Below, in pieces: positions 41,695-50,543 of a DNA stretch of 64,000 nt. The stretch covers positions 4,760,486-4,824,485 of the forward strand of contig NZ_JH993797.1 of the NCBI RefSeq assembly GCF_000316115.1. Direction: 5' to 3'. Below the pieces are notes generated by a model. That model searched no databases, was not told where the DNA came from, and worked only from the letters and a program-made list of their open reading frames with translations. This stretch comes from Leptolyngbya sp. PCC 7375 (GTDB taxonomy: Bacteria > Cyanobacteriota > Cyanobacteriia > Phormidesmidales > Phormidesmidaceae). Every line of letters starts with the position of its first letter. The stretch's first letter is position 1. A program made the position numbers and the translations under genes.

Positions 41695-43056
41695 ATGGCT
41701 TTGCCCGTAGTCGCAATTATTGGTCGTCCTAATGTAGGCAAGTCCACCCTCGTCAACCGACTGGCTGGGGCACGGGAGGCCATTGTCTATGATCAACCCG
41801 GGGTAACTCGCGATCGCACCTACCAACCTGCCTTTTGGCAAGATCGCGATTTTATGGTGGTTGATACTGGCGGTCTCGTCTTTGCAGATGACAGTGAGTT
41901 TTTACCCCACATTCGTGAGCAGGCCATGCTAGCACTGGCTGAATCCAAGGCCGCTGTGTTTGTGGTGGATGGTCAGGAAGGCCTGAATGAAAGCGATCGC
42001 GAAATTGCGTCCTGGCTACGGCAGCAATCTGTACCCGTGCTACTCGCCGTCAACAAATGTGAATCCGAGGATCAGGGCATTATCCAAGCCACTGAGTTTT
42101 GGGCGCTGGGGTTAGGTGAACCCTATGCTGTCTCAGGCATCCACGGTAATGGCACCGGGGAGCTGTTAGATGAACTAGTCACCCACCTACCCCCAACGGA
42201 TGAAATCGAAGAAGACGATGAGATTAAGGTCGCCATCGTTGGCCGACCCAATGTAGGTAAATCCAGTTTGCTCAATGCCTTTGTCGGTGAAAATCGCGCC
42301 ATTGTCAGCAACATATCAGGCACGACCCGCGACACCATTGACATGGTGGTGCGCCGTAAAGAGGCGGTATATCGTCTGATTGACACCGCCGGTATTCGTA
42401 AAAAGAAGAACGTTAATTACGGCCCTGAGTTTTTTAGCATCAACCGTGCCTTTAAGGCCATCCGCCGTTCTGATGTTGTGCTACTGGTTATTGATGCCCT
42501 TGATGGCATGACTGAGCAGGATCAAAAACTGGCAGGGCGCATCGAAGATGAAGGCCGCGCCTGCATCATTGTGGTCAATAAGTGGGACGCCATTGAAAAG
42601 GACAGTCACACTATTTATGAATACGACAAAAAACTGGGTGGCAAAATCTACTTTTTGGATTGGGCCACACGGTTATATGTCAGTGCCCTCACTGGTCAAC
42701 GGGTGCCCAAGATTTTAGATGCGGTGGATGAGGCGGTAGAGCAGCATCGTCGTCGCGTCAGTACTGCCGTCGTCAATGAAGTGCTCGAAGATGCCATCAG
42801 CTGGCATTCACCACCGACCACACGTCAGGGTAAACAAGGGCGAATTTACTATGGCACCCAAGTTAGTGCCCGCCCGCCAACGTTTACGCTATTTGTGAAT
42901 GCTGGCAAACTATTTACCGACAATTACCGTCGTTATATTGAACGTCAATTTCGTGAAAACCTAGGGTATGAAGGTACGCCCATTCGTCTAATTTGGCGAG
43001 GTAAGAAGATGCGTGATCTTGACCGAGAAAGCACGAATAGAGCAACTAAGGTTTAG
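41695..43056 (+). CDS. der: ribosome biogenesis GTPase Der
   Basis: The 453-residue protein has two tandem GTPase domains with P-loops GRPNVGKST and GRPNVGKSS, G3 motifs DTGG and DTAG, and G4 motifs NKCE and NKWD. A KH-like C-terminal domain follows (RPPTFTLFVNAGKLFTDNYRRYIERQFR, split as RPPTFTLFVN and YRRYIERQFRENLGYEG). Der assists assembly of the 50S ribosomal subunit. It is followed 18 bp later by the EcfT gene, an arrangement common in cyanobacteria. Confidence 0.96.
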   Translation: MALPVVAIIGRPNVGKSTLVNRLAGAREAIVYDQPGVTRDRTYQPAFWQDRDFMVVDTGGLVFADDSEFLPHIREQAMLALAESKAAVFVVDGQEGLNESDREIASWLRQQSVPVLLAVNKCESEDQGIIQATEFWALGLGEPYAVSGIHGNGTGELLDELVTHLPPTDEIEEDDEIKVAIVGRPNVGKSSLLNAFVGENRAIVSNISGTTRDTIDMVVRRKEAVYRLIDTAGIRKKKNVNYGPEFFSINRAFKAIRRSDVVLLVIDALDGMTEQDQKLAGRIEDEGRACIIVVNKWDAIEKDSHTIYEYDKKLGGKIYFLDWATRLYVSALTGQRVPKILDAVDEAVEQHRRRVSTAVVNEVLEDAISWHSPPTTRQGKQGRIYYGTQVSARPPTFTLFVNAGKLFTDNYRRYIERQFRENLGYEGTPIRLIWRGKKMRDLDRESTNRATKV

Positions 43057-43074
43057 AACTCAAAACTATTCCCC

Positions 43075-43986
43075 ATGGATCTACTCCGCTCACTACCGAT
43101 CGGTTTATACCTGGAACAGCCAGTCACTTGGCTGCATCGGGTTGATGCACGGGTAAAGCTAGCCTGGCTGCTGAGCTTTTTGCTGACGCCGGTCTTGGCC
43201 AGTACGGCCTGGCGTATTGCTCTGGTGGTGATTTTGATGTTGCTCACCCTGACCGCCAGGGTGCCATGGCGGGTATGGCGACAGCAGATGGGCGGGCTCC
43301 TCATTTTGTTTACGCTGGCGTCGCTGCTAATTATGGTGATGCCCGATGGCATTGCTGTGATTAATCAGCCTCGCTGGCCCACACCCGATGCGATCGCCAC
43401 CCTAGATACCCCCTTTGAAACCATCGGTTCCCTGCCAGAAACCAACTACCGCTATATCATTGCTGATTTCCATTGGGTGCAGATCACACAAAAGTCTTTA
43501 AAGCTTGCCATTAAGGTTGGCACGCTGTTATTCACGCTGATTTACAGCACAAACCTATTTTTATTAACCACGGCTCCTGAGGAGATCACAGCAGCTATCG
43601 AAGAGCTGATGTCTCCGTTGCGATGGTTCAAACTGCCAGTCACGGAAATTGCTTTGACCTTGACCCTATCGCTACGATTTATTCCCCTCGTCCTTGAAGA
43701 AGTCCAAAATCTTGTGCGTTCTGTACGTACCCGCGCCATCAACTGGCGTAAATTAGGCTGGCGTCATGCCAGTCAAATTTGGCTGATGGTGGCAGAGCGT
43801 CTGCTCGACAATTTACTGTTGCGAGCCCAGCAAATTGCCGCTGCCATGAAAGTTCGAGGCTTTACCAGTCCAGACCATCACCAGGTCCAATGGCATCAGC
43901 TACAGCTACGCTGGTGGGACTGGGTTTTCCTCATTAGCTTGGTTTTCTTTTGGTGGGGTCGCTTTGCCCTAGGCAATCCCCCATAA
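43075..43986 (+). CDS. energy-coupling factor transporter transmembrane protein (EcfT/CbiQ)
   Basis: The 303-residue membrane protein has the CbiQ/EcfT layout: an N-terminal DARVKLAWLLSFLLTP, several helices, and the coupling-helix motif LLLRAQQIAAAMKVRGF, whose Ala-Arg-Gly contacts the ATPases. EcfT is the shared T component of vitamin or metal ECF importers. S components and ATPases are not adjacent. It lies 18 bp after der and 18 bp before the chorismate-binding gene, all on the same strand, so it is likely in an operon with both. An unusual periplasmic insertion lies near residues 85-130. Confidence 0.88.
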   Translation: MDLLRSLPIGLYLEQPVTWLHRVDARVKLAWLLSFLLTPVLASTAWRIALVVILMLLTLTARVPWRVWRQQMGGLLILFTLASLLIMVMPDGIAVINQPRWPTPDAIATLDTPFETIGSLPETNYRYIIADFHWVQITQKSLKLAIKVGTLLFTLIYSTNLFLLTTAPEEITAAIEELMSPLRWFKLPVTEIALTLTLSLRFIPLVLEEVQNLVRSVRTRAINWRKLGWRHASQIWLMVAERLLDNLLLRAQQIAAAMKVRGFTSPDHHQVQWHQLQLRWWDWVFLISLVFFWWGRFALGNPP

Positions 43987-44004
43987 TTCATCCCCAATCC
44001 GCAA

Positions 44005-45444
44005 TTGTCCCTTTCTTCCCCACCATCGCTTGCTGAGCAAGATATACTGCCCAGATATTGGCACCGGCTTGATCTAGAGCAGCGCAGTGGCGCTGATGTT
44101 TTTGCAGCGCTGTTTCATGGGGCTGCCATTGCCACCTTGTTAGAGAGCCCTGATCGAGTTGATGGTGCCCCCGACAACTTAATTCGTTATTCCCTATGCG
44201 CTGGCGGACCTCGACAGATGGCGAACCAGCCTCAACTGTTTACCCCATCCCTTGGGGAGATTTTACCCACCCTTAGCCAGTTACTCAGGGGGCAAGTCCC
44301 CAGCGCCTGGGTAGCGTACACATCCTCAGCAACGCCCCCAGATCACCTGCCTTTTGTCGGCGGCTGGTTAGGTTGGCTAGGCTATGACACGGCTTGGGAG
44401 ATTGAAAAACTTCCCTATCTCAAAGAAGACTCACTGCCATTCCCAGTTGCCTACTGGTATGAGCCAGAACAATTTGCCATTCTCGATCATCACCAACAGG
44501 ATTTATGGTTAGCGGCTGCCTCTCCAGCCGATATAGAAACCATGGTGCACCGTCTAGAACACCTGCCCCACCAAACCCCGTCACTCGTAGCACCGAATCT
44601 TTCAGAAAAACTGACGTTCTGCTCTAGCCAGACCCAATTTGAAACAGCCGTACAAACGGCCAAAGACCATATTCAAGCAGGAGATGTTTTTCAGGTAAAT
44701 CTTTCCTTGAGGTTTCAAACCCAAACCAGTAGTTCTCCCTGGCAGCTATACCGACAGCTCCACCAGATTAATCCCTCTCCCTTTGCCAGCTATTGGCGTA
44801 CACCGTGGGGACATGTTATTAGTTGTTCTCCCGAACGTCTCGTACAGCTATGGGATCAAACGGCCCAAACCCGTCCAATTGCCGGGACACGTCCCCGTGG
44901 AAAGACACCGGCAGCAGATCGAGAGTTTGCTCAAACCCTGGAAACAAATCGCAAAGAACGGGCAGAGCACATAATGCTCGTGGATTTAGAGCGCAATGAT
45001 CTGGGTCGAGTTTGTACTTGGGGATCAGTCCATGTGGACGAACTAATGGTGATCGAACGCTATAGCCATGTCATGCATCTGGTGAGCAACGTCATCGGCA
45101 CATTGCACCCTGACCTCAATGCCATCGATTTAATTCGAGCCACATTCCCAGGCGGCACCATTACTGGTTGCCCCAAAGTGCGCTGTATGGAAATCATTGA
45201 AACCCTCGAACCCCTGCGTCGAAGTTTGTTTTATGGCTCCTGCGGTTACCTGGATGTGCGCGGTCAGCTAGACCTGAATATTTTGATCCGTACGCTGCTG
45301 CTTACCCCCGATCGATCAAACCAGCATGTTGTTTGGGGGCAAGTGGGAGCAGGCATTGTCGCCGATAGTGAGGCTCACCAAGAATGGAGGGAATCCTTAC
45401 AAAAGGCCCAGGCACAACTACTCGCTTTGGGAATTTCCGTCTAG
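44005..45444 (+). CDS. chorismate-binding enzyme (anthranilate/aminodeoxychorismate synthase component I)
   Basis: The 479-residue protein has the chorismate-binding domain: PIAGTRPRG, ELLMVDLERNDLGR-like ERAEHIMLVDLERNDLGR, YSHVMHLVSNVIG, FPGGTITGCPKVRCMEII and YGSCGYLD. The N-terminal TLLESPDRVDG resembles the Trp-binding LLES motif of TrpE. PIAGT with Ala (not the Lys of E. coli PabB PIKGT) favours anthranilate-synthase chemistry, but Ala is also found in some PabB proteins, so TrpE or PabB cannot be chosen. The start is TTG (44005); there is no ATG until residue 72. It is 18 bp downstream of EcfT. Confidence 0.85.
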   Translation: MSLSSPPSLAEQDILPRYWHRLDLEQRSGADVFAALFHGAAIATLLESPDRVDGAPDNLIRYSLCAGGPRQMANQPQLFTPSLGEILPTLSQLLRGQVPSAWVAYTSSATPPDHLPFVGGWLGWLGYDTAWEIEKLPYLKEDSLPFPVAYWYEPEQFAILDHHQQDLWLAAASPADIETMVHRLEHLPHQTPSLVAPNLSEKLTFCSSQTQFETAVQTAKDHIQAGDVFQVNLSLRFQTQTSSSPWQLYRQLHQINPSPFASYWRTPWGHVISCSPERLVQLWDQTAQTRPIAGTRPRGKTPAADREFAQTLETNRKERAEHIMLVDLERNDLGRVCTWGSVHVDELMVIERYSHVMHLVSNVIGTLHPDLNAIDLIRATFPGGTITGCPKVRCMEIIETLEPLRRSLFYGSCGYLDVRGQLDLNILIRTLLLTPDRSNQHVVWGQVGAGIVADSEAHQEWRESLQKAQAQLLALGISV

Positions 45445-45540
45445 ATAGGGGTAGAATGCAGACCTTGCCACTTAATTCTTGAAGGTAGTGTAGGGAAACG
45501 CTGTAAACTCTATCAATGTCTTTTCCGCCCTGGTAGACTA

Positions 45541-45604
45541 AGGGTTTAGCTCTTATTGAGCTGAGGTCAGTCCAGGAAGGTGTCCTACCCTGGTTTTAAA
45601 TCCT
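45541..45604 (+). ncRNA. predicted three-way-junction RNA upstream of pipX
   Basis: AGGGTTT (45541-45547) pairs with AAATCCT (45598-45604), including one G-U pair that works only if the plus strand is transcribed. Inside are AGCTC/GAGCT (45548-45552 with 45558-45562, five-base loop TTATT) and CCAGG..AGG with CCT..CCTGG (45572-45580 with 45584-45593). Together they form a compact 64-nt three-way junction. It lies 127 bases before pipX and could be a leader element or independent small RNA. It does not resemble a tRNA, SRP RNA or the glutamine riboswitch as I remember them. Confidence 0.45.
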
Positions 45605-45731
45605 TGTGTTGGACAACATGGCGCTCTATCCATTGGGCTTGGTAGATTTATCAATGAGCGTTAGTATCAAGTCTCCTTTAGTAAACTCTGTATTACCTGT
45701 CCTTTGTTCTCCCATTTATCGCACCCCTTGA

Positions 45732-46004
45732 ATGAGCACTGAAACTTATCTCAACCACCCTGACTTTGGGCTGTTGTTTCGGATTTGCCTGGTGGATAGC
45801 GATAAAGAGCTATTTACCACTCTCTATGCCCAGCGGTTATTTTTTCTGGCAAAAGTTGATCGGGCAGCTGGTTTGCTCTTTGATCCCATTGGTCGAACAG
45901 AGGCCCGTATGATGTTAGAAACACGTCTACGAATATTGCGCCAGTCTGGCCAGTACAGCGAATTTGAGCATCTAAACAAGGTGTACAAGCGAACGTTTCA
46001 ATGA
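45732..46004 (+). CDS. pipX: PipX, NtcA co-activator and P-II partner
   Basis: The 90-residue protein is recognised by ETYLNHPDFGLLFRICLV, LYAQRLFFLAKV, FDPIGRTEARMMLETRLR and YKRTF at the end. PipX binds P-II when 2-oxoglutarate is low and the transcription factor NtcA when it is high, linking carbon/nitrogen status to transcription. ATGA overlap with the downstream pipY (46001-46004) shows translational coupling, as in other cyanobacteria. The P-II protein encoded at 13.6 kb has T-loop changes that may affect its interaction with PipX. Confidence 0.95.
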   Translation: MSTETYLNHPDFGLLFRICLVDSDKELFTTLYAQRLFFLAKVDRAAGLLFDPIGRTEARMMLETRLRILRQSGQYSEFEHLNKVYKRTFQ

Positions 46005-46720
46005 TGAATGCTGCGGGGACTACTACTCCAGGATCTTCTCCACAGCCGCTCGAATGGCACAGTCAGCAAATTGCTCAACGAGTGGATCAGTTGAAGTTAC
46101 CTGCCCATGTGCGCTTAGTGGCGGTCAGTAAAACATTTCCTGCTGCTGCTATTCGGGCAGCCTACGCAGCTGGCCTACGGGACTTTGGCGAAAATAAGAT
46201 CCAGGAAGCCATTGCAAAACAGACAGACCTGACAGATCTGGCAGACATCACTTGGCACTTTATTGGTCATCTGCAAACCAACAAAGCGCGTAAGGCTCTG
46301 CAACACTTTGACTGGATTCATTCTGTAGATAGTCTGAAATTAGCTCGACGCCTGGATCAGATAGCGGCTGAACTCTCCCGTTCGCCCATCTGTTGTCTAC
46401 AGGTAAAACTGTTGGAAGATGCCAATAAGTATGGTTTGACCGAGTCTGAACTATGGCAAGCCTTGCCCGATTTAGCACAGTTATCTCATCTCAAATTAGA
46501 GGGGATCATGGCAATTCCTCCCTATGGTCTATTGTTGACTGAAACCCAATCTTTTTTTGAGCGGGCCTATGCTCTCGGGCAGTCACTGGCAAATCATCAA
46601 GAAACGCCCTTACCAATTCACCACTTTTCCATGGGAATGTCCCAGGACTTTCCGCTTGCGATCGCAGCTGGATCAAATATCATTCGATTAGGAACTACTC
46701 TGTTTGGCTCCCGTACCTGA
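46001..46720 (+). CDS. pipY: PipY, YggS-family PLP-binding protein
   Basis: The 239-residue protein is the YggS/PLPBP type: VRLVAVSKTFPAAAIRAAYAAGLRDFGENKIQEA contains the PLP-binding Lys in AVSKT, WHFIGHLQTNKAR is the next signature, and FSMGMSQDFPLAI and IIRLGTTLFGSR form the phosphate-binding end. It maintains vitamin B6 and amino-acid homeostasis without a clear enzymatic reaction. It overlaps pipX by four bases. sepF follows after 428 bp. Confidence 0.95.
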   Translation: MMNAAGTTTPGSSPQPLEWHSQQIAQRVDQLKLPAHVRLVAVSKTFPAAAIRAAYAAGLRDFGENKIQEAIAKQTDLTDLADITWHFIGHLQTNKARKALQHFDWIHSVDSLKLARRLDQIAAELSRSPICCLQVKLLEDANKYGLTESELWQALPDLAQLSHLKLEGIMAIPPYGLLLTETQSFFERAYALGQSLANHQETPLPIHHFSMGMSQDFPLAIAAGSNIIRLGTTLFGSRT

Positions 46721-47148
46721 AGGTTTTGACCATTTATATCATCTCTATTCCTAAAAAAGATCAAGATACTTAGGCCTATTTTGGGAATTGGTGATTTTTT
46801 TTAATCGATTCGTGTATACTGTGGCTCAAAGTTATGCCCGAATGATTGTGTGCGGGTATTTTCAAATGTCGACTAAAGAGGTTTAATTCTTTAGGTTGAT
46901 AGAGTGCTGCAAGCGTCGTCATATTGAATGACGTTTGTTTTTCCATTGCCGTTTGAGCACAAGGGGGTTAGATTATCCCTGGTCTTAGGCAATGGGGTTA
47001 GAGCTATCAGAAAATCTCAATTGAGGTTGCTGATACGTCAAGCCATCAATGGCCCACTTTAGTCTCAAATCATCTCTCGACTCCTTTTAATTCAGGTCTT
47101 GAGAGATTTTCTAGCCAAGTTAGTACTAGCCATGACGGAGTTTCAGCC
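46721..47148 (+). other. pipY-sepF intergenic region with two stem-loops
   Basis: TATACT (46815-46820) is a plausible -10 element. About 14 bases later ATGCCCG (46834-46840) pairs with CGGGTAT (46853-46859) and is followed by TTTTC, which would give a very short attenuated transcript. ATCTCTC (47072-47078) pairs with GAGAGAT (47101-47107), again followed by TTTTCT. A six-codon ORF ATG 47131 to TGA 47151 ends overlapping the sepF GTG start, so leader-dependent control of sepF is possible. Confidence 0.5.
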
Positions 47149-47796
47149 GTGAGTACCATTTTTACTAAATTACGTGACTTTGTTGGCCTTAATGACCCGG
47201 CCGACTATGAGTATGAATATGACGAAATGGACGGCGAGGAATACCAGAACCTCTATGACCAAGAGAATCAGGCTCCTCAACCCCAGCCTCAACCTCAACC
47301 TCAACCTGTTTCAGGGGTAACGACAGCTGCGCCCGTTGAGACTCGCGCACCCCGTCGCCGCATCCGTGACCGCGTAATGTCAACCGATTCCGGTATGGTT
47401 TCCATGAATAATTCAATGAGTAGTGTTAGTAATGTGATTGGTATGCCTGGTGCAATTAACGGTGTGTCTGAAGTAATCGTGATGGAGCCCCGCTCCTTTG
47501 AGGAAATGCCCCAAGCAATCCAAGCACTACGTGAGCGGAAGTCTGTGGTTTTAAACCTAACTATCATGGATCCTGACCAAGCCCAGCGTGCAGTTGACTT
47601 TGTTGCTGGTGGCACGTATGCCATGGATGGCCATCAAGAGCGCATTGGCGAAAGCATCTTCCTGTTCACACCCAACTGTGTACAGGTCAGTATGCCCGTT
47701 GACAGCGAAGATGGATTGCCTATGGAAGAGCCTGCTATGCCTTCCGCTGCTCCCACACCCGCTTGGGCAACTGAGCAGGTGGCACGTATGGCCTAA
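47149..47796 (+). CDS. sepF: cell division protein SepF (Cdv2)
   Basis: The 215-residue protein starts at GTG with MSTIFTKLRDFVGLND, the membrane-binding helix of SepF. An acidic linker with (PQ)n repeats follows, and the FtsZ-binding DUF552 domain contains VIVMEPRSFEEMPQAIQALRERKSVVLNL, ARRAVDFVAGG-like QRAVDFVAGGTYAMDGHQERIGESIFLFTP. It bundles FtsZ filaments at the division septum. GGAG eight bases upstream supports the GTG start. The neighbouring pipX, pipY and proC are conserved with sepF in cyanobacteria. Confidence 0.95.
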   Translation: MSTIFTKLRDFVGLNDPADYEYEYDEMDGEEYQNLYDQENQAPQPQPQPQPQPVSGVTTAAPVETRAPRRRIRDRVMSTDSGMVSMNNSMSSVSNVIGMPGAINGVSEVIVMEPRSFEEMPQAIQALRERKSVVLNLTIMDPDQAQRAVDFVAGGTYAMDGHQERIGESIFLFTPNCVQVSMPVDSEDGLPMEEPAMPSAAPTPAWATEQVARMA

Positions 47797-47810
47797 AGAT
47801 GCTAATTGGA

Positions 47811-47859
47811 ACTTAGGGCGATGCTTAATGCCCCTTCAATTCTAAGCATTGCCCTAGTT
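47811..47859 (+). terminator. long stem-loop between sepF and proC
   Basis: TAGGGCGATGCTTA (47814-47827) pairs with TAAGCATTGCCCTA (47843-47856) with one G/T opposition, extended by AAC/GTT at the base. There is no T-run. It starts 18 bases after the sepF stop codon and probably limits read-through or stabilises the sepF 3' end. Confidence 0.55.
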
Positions 47860-47918
47860 ACCTCTTGGCTGTTCAAGGTTATCAGCCCATTTCAAGGTAT
47901 TCTTAGGGTGCTATAAGC

Positions 47919-48749
47919 GTGTTCGGAGGCCTTGGATCATTGCCTGGTAAACTCGGCATTATTGGTGGCGGTGTCATGGGAGAAGCACTGCTGTCTTGCC
48001 TGCTCTCTAAGAGGATGTATACACCGGATGCCATTTTGGTGTCTGATTTATCCCATGAGCGGAGACAGTTGCTCACCGAACAGTATGACATCCGCACTAC
48101 CCATAGTAATCTTGAGGTCATTGAGCATAGCGACGTCATTGTTTTAGCGACTAAGCCACAAGTTTTTGACAGTGTCGCCAGAGATTTTTCAAGAATTGTT
48201 GTTAGTGAATCTCCTCTGGTTATTTCTATTTTGGCCGGGGTTTCAATTGTCCGATTAGAGCAAGCTGTTCCAGGATGGCCAGTTATTCGAGCGATGCCCA
48301 ACACACCGGCCACAGTTGGTTGTGGGATGACAGCCATTGCTATTGGCAGTCGCGCTATTGCCGAGCATGTAGAAATTGCGCAACAACTTTTCAGCACTGT
48401 GGGTGAAGTTGTTCAGGTTGCCGAGCCACTTTTAGATGGCGTAACCGGACTATCTGGATCGGGTCCGGCCTATGTTGCCATCGTCATTGAAGCCTTAGCG
48501 GACGGAGGTGTAGCCTCTGGTTTGTCACGCACAACTGCCAATAGGCTGGCTTTGCAAACAGTCCTGGGCACCGCTCAGTTATTACAAAAAACAGGCATGC
48601 ACCCAGCCGTCTTGAAGGATAGGGTGACTAGCCCCGGCGGCACCACAATTTCTGGGATTGCCTGTTTAGAAGAACTAGGTCTGCGTTCAGCATTGATTGA
48701 AGCTGTGAGGGCCGCCAGTAGCCGGTCACGGGAACTGGGCAACCAGTAG
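47919..48749 (+). CDS. proC: pyrroline-5-carboxylate reductase
   Basis: The 276-residue enzyme has the Rossmann motif LGIIGGGVMGEALL, VLATKPQVFDSV, the ISILAGVSI and RAMPNTPATVGCGMTAI segments, and the C-terminal catalytic signature SPGGTTISGIACLE. It reduces pyrroline-5-carboxylate to proline with NAD(P)H. The start is a GTG at 47919 (MFGGLGSL); an internal start closer to the Rossmann fold cannot be excluded. It completes the conserved pipX-pipY-sepF-proC block and is convergent with plsY. Confidence 0.95.
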   Translation: MFGGLGSLPGKLGIIGGGVMGEALLSCLLSKRMYTPDAILVSDLSHERRQLLTEQYDIRTTHSNLEVIEHSDVIVLATKPQVFDSVARDFSRIVVSESPLVISILAGVSIVRLEQAVPGWPVIRAMPNTPATVGCGMTAIAIGSRAIAEHVEIAQQLFSTVGEVVQVAEPLLDGVTGLSGSGPAYVAIVIEALADGGVASGLSRTTANRLALQTVLGTAQLLQKTGMHPAVLKDRVTSPGGTTISGIACLEELGLRSALIEAVRAASSRSRELGNQ

Positions 48750-48778
48750 GGGCATGGCATATACGCCCTGACTAACCA

Positions 48779-49399
48779 TTAACTATTGCCTAATTTCGGT
48801 TCTGTCCCTGCTAACAATCTAGAAATATTGCTGCGGTGGCGGATGATGACATAGATACCCCCCAATAAGACCAACAATATAAACGGCAGTGGTTGGCCTG
48901 TTAAGAACATAAGTGCTGGGGCAGAAGTCGCGGCAGAAATAGAGCCTAGAGATACTGTCCGCGATAGGCCAAAAACAAGGCCAAAAACAGCTGCTGTCCC
49001 TAAGCCAACTGGCCAAGCTAAGGCAAGAATGACCCCAAGTCCCGTCGCTGCCGATTTACCCCCTGTGAAGTTCAACCACACGGAGCGACTGTGCCCCAAA
49101 ATGGCCAGTAATCCTGCCAGGGTTTGTATCCATGTGGACAGAGTCAGACTGTCACCAAACTGAGCCATCACAAACCGAGCAATTAAAACCGCAGTTAGGC
49201 CTTTAAGCAAATCAATCACAAGCACGGTGATACCGGCTTGTTTGCCCACGACTCGAAACACATTGGTGGCTCCGGTATTCCCTGAGCCATGTTCACGAAT
49301 ATCAATTCCTTCGAGTAGCTTTGCGACCACATATCCCGTAGGCAGCGATCCCAGGAAGTAGGCCAGCACCAATAAACCGACTGCAATCCACCAAACCAT
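48779..49399 (-). CDS. plsY: glycerol-3-phosphate acyltransferase PlsY
   Basis: The 206-residue membrane protein has five to seven hydrophobic helices and the three PlsY motifs: GSLPTGYVVAKLLEGIDIREHGSGNTGATN, LGHSRSVWLNFTGGKSAATGLG (here cited around LGHSRSVWLNFTGGK) and RHRSNISRLLAGTE. It transfers an acyl group from acyl phosphate to glycerol-3-phosphate, the first step in phospholipid synthesis. Length is standard. It is convergent with proC, 29 bp apart. Confidence 0.95.
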   Translation of the reverse strand: MVWWIAVGLLVLAYFLGSLPTGYVVAKLLEGIDIREHGSGNTGATNVFRVVGKQAGITVLVIDLLKGLTAVLIARFVMAQFGDSLTLSTWIQTLAGLLAILGHSRSVWLNFTGGKSAATGLGVILALAWPVGLGTAAVFGLVFGLSRTVSLGSISAATSAPALMFLTGQPLPFILLVLLGGIYVIIRHRSNISRLLAGTEPKLGNS

Positions 49400-49524
49400 G
49401 AGTTAACCAGTCCTAAAAAACCAAACCCGATTTTAGTTTAGGGGGTTATGCACGTTTGGAAAACCACGCCCATCATCCTTTTGCAAAGGGTGAACCCTTG
49501 TGGCTACTGTAGGGGCAGGTCGCC

Positions 49525-50490
49525 CTAATAGTAATAATCATCCTGCGAAGGATTTGCCGGGTCTGGTGCAAACACTAACCATAGGGGAAACTGCAAAGCT
49601 GCCAATGGCAATTTATTTTCCGACTCATCAATAATTAGCATCGGCAAATAGCCATTATCCATCAATCGCTCAGCACGCTGAACCATAGGCTCAGGTACCT
49701 CAAACAGCATGAGCCCACGATTAGAACCAAAATCGGCCCGTGATATACCAAGGCAGTCTTGGAGCCAGCGTCGCCATTCTCCTAGACGTTCAGGGGTATT
49801 GGCCAGCACCATAGTGCAGAGGCGGTCGCCATAAATGGCATAGAGTGCCGATATGGCTGCCGATGCCACCACCACATTTTGCAAACGACTGCCTAAACTT
49901 TTGACCGCTCCACGTCCTCCCTGGGTAAAAAACCAATTAGACACCCGGTCCGCATGAATGGTTTCAAAGGTGCGGCGCAGCTGCCAGGGGGGGCCATAGT
50001 AATCAGGTCTGGTGCGATATTGGTCAATGAGGCTGCGTACCCGCTCTCGCTGCTCTTCAAATCGCTGAATAGAAAACGCCGTGGTGGTTATATCTGGCGC
50101 TTCAGGAGCCGGACGCTGCTGTGCAGGCTGCTGGCGTGACATCGGCTCAGCAGCCTGCACAGTCGGAGCCAGCTCTAATTGTTCAGCAGATGTGGCTAAA
50201 TCTTGTAGGCTACCCACCAAATAATCCTTAAACCCTTGGAGACGCACCGCTAAATCTTGGGATGCACCAGCAAAGGTGGTGCGCATTTCTGCCTGGATGC
50301 GATCGCGACGTCGTTCCAGCTGTTCAATCTCTTTCTGTAGTGTCTGACGGCGCTGCTCTAAATCCTGTAATCCCGCCTGCACCAATCGAGCCACCTCAGC
50401 CTCTGCACTCCGACTTGATGACGTTCGCAAAGGCGCTAGGGGACTATCCTTAGGTTGCTTGGGTAACTCAGAAAACTCTTCAGTCGGCAT
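49525..50490 (-). CDS. DUF3086 family coiled-coil protein
   Basis: The protein has an N-terminal coiled coil (VARLVQAGLQDLEQRRQTLQKEIEQLERRRDRIQAEMR) and a C-terminal domain with FETIHADRVSNWFFTQGGRGAVKSLGSRLQN and MLIIDESENKLPLAALQFPLWLVFAPDP. This matches my recall of DUF3086, a cyanobacteria-restricted family of unknown function. The start at 50490 (MPTEEFSE) avoids a 28-base overlap with the upstream DUF3119 gene that the alternative start at 50571 would create. The two genes are on the same strand and probably co-transcribed. Confidence 0.75.
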   Translation of the reverse strand: MPTEEFSELPKQPKDSPLAPLRTSSSRSAEAEVARLVQAGLQDLEQRRQTLQKEIEQLERRRDRIQAEMRTTFAGASQDLAVRLQGFKDYLVGSLQDLATSAEQLELAPTVQAAEPMSRQQPAQQRPAPEAPDITTTAFSIQRFEEQRERVRSLIDQYRTRPDYYGPPWQLRRTFETIHADRVSNWFFTQGGRGAVKSLGSRLQNVVVASAAISALYAIYGDRLCTMVLANTPERLGEWRRWLQDCLGISRADFGSNRGLMLFEVPEPMVQRAERLMDNGYLPMLIIDESENKLPLAALQFPLWLVFAPDPANPSQDDYYY

Positions 50491-50543
50491 GGTAGTTAAT
50501 GGACTTCTTCTTCGAGCTTTAGTTAATCGCAGTTGCTCTCTGA

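Noticed and set aside
45528..45650. tRNA, SRP RNA or glutamine riboswitch at the hairpin cluster before pipX
   Set aside because: Segments such as CAATGGATAGAGC (minus strand) and GGTCAGTCCAGGAAGG look suggestive, but arm lengths, a T-arm and the conserved SRP or glnA-motif bases are missing.
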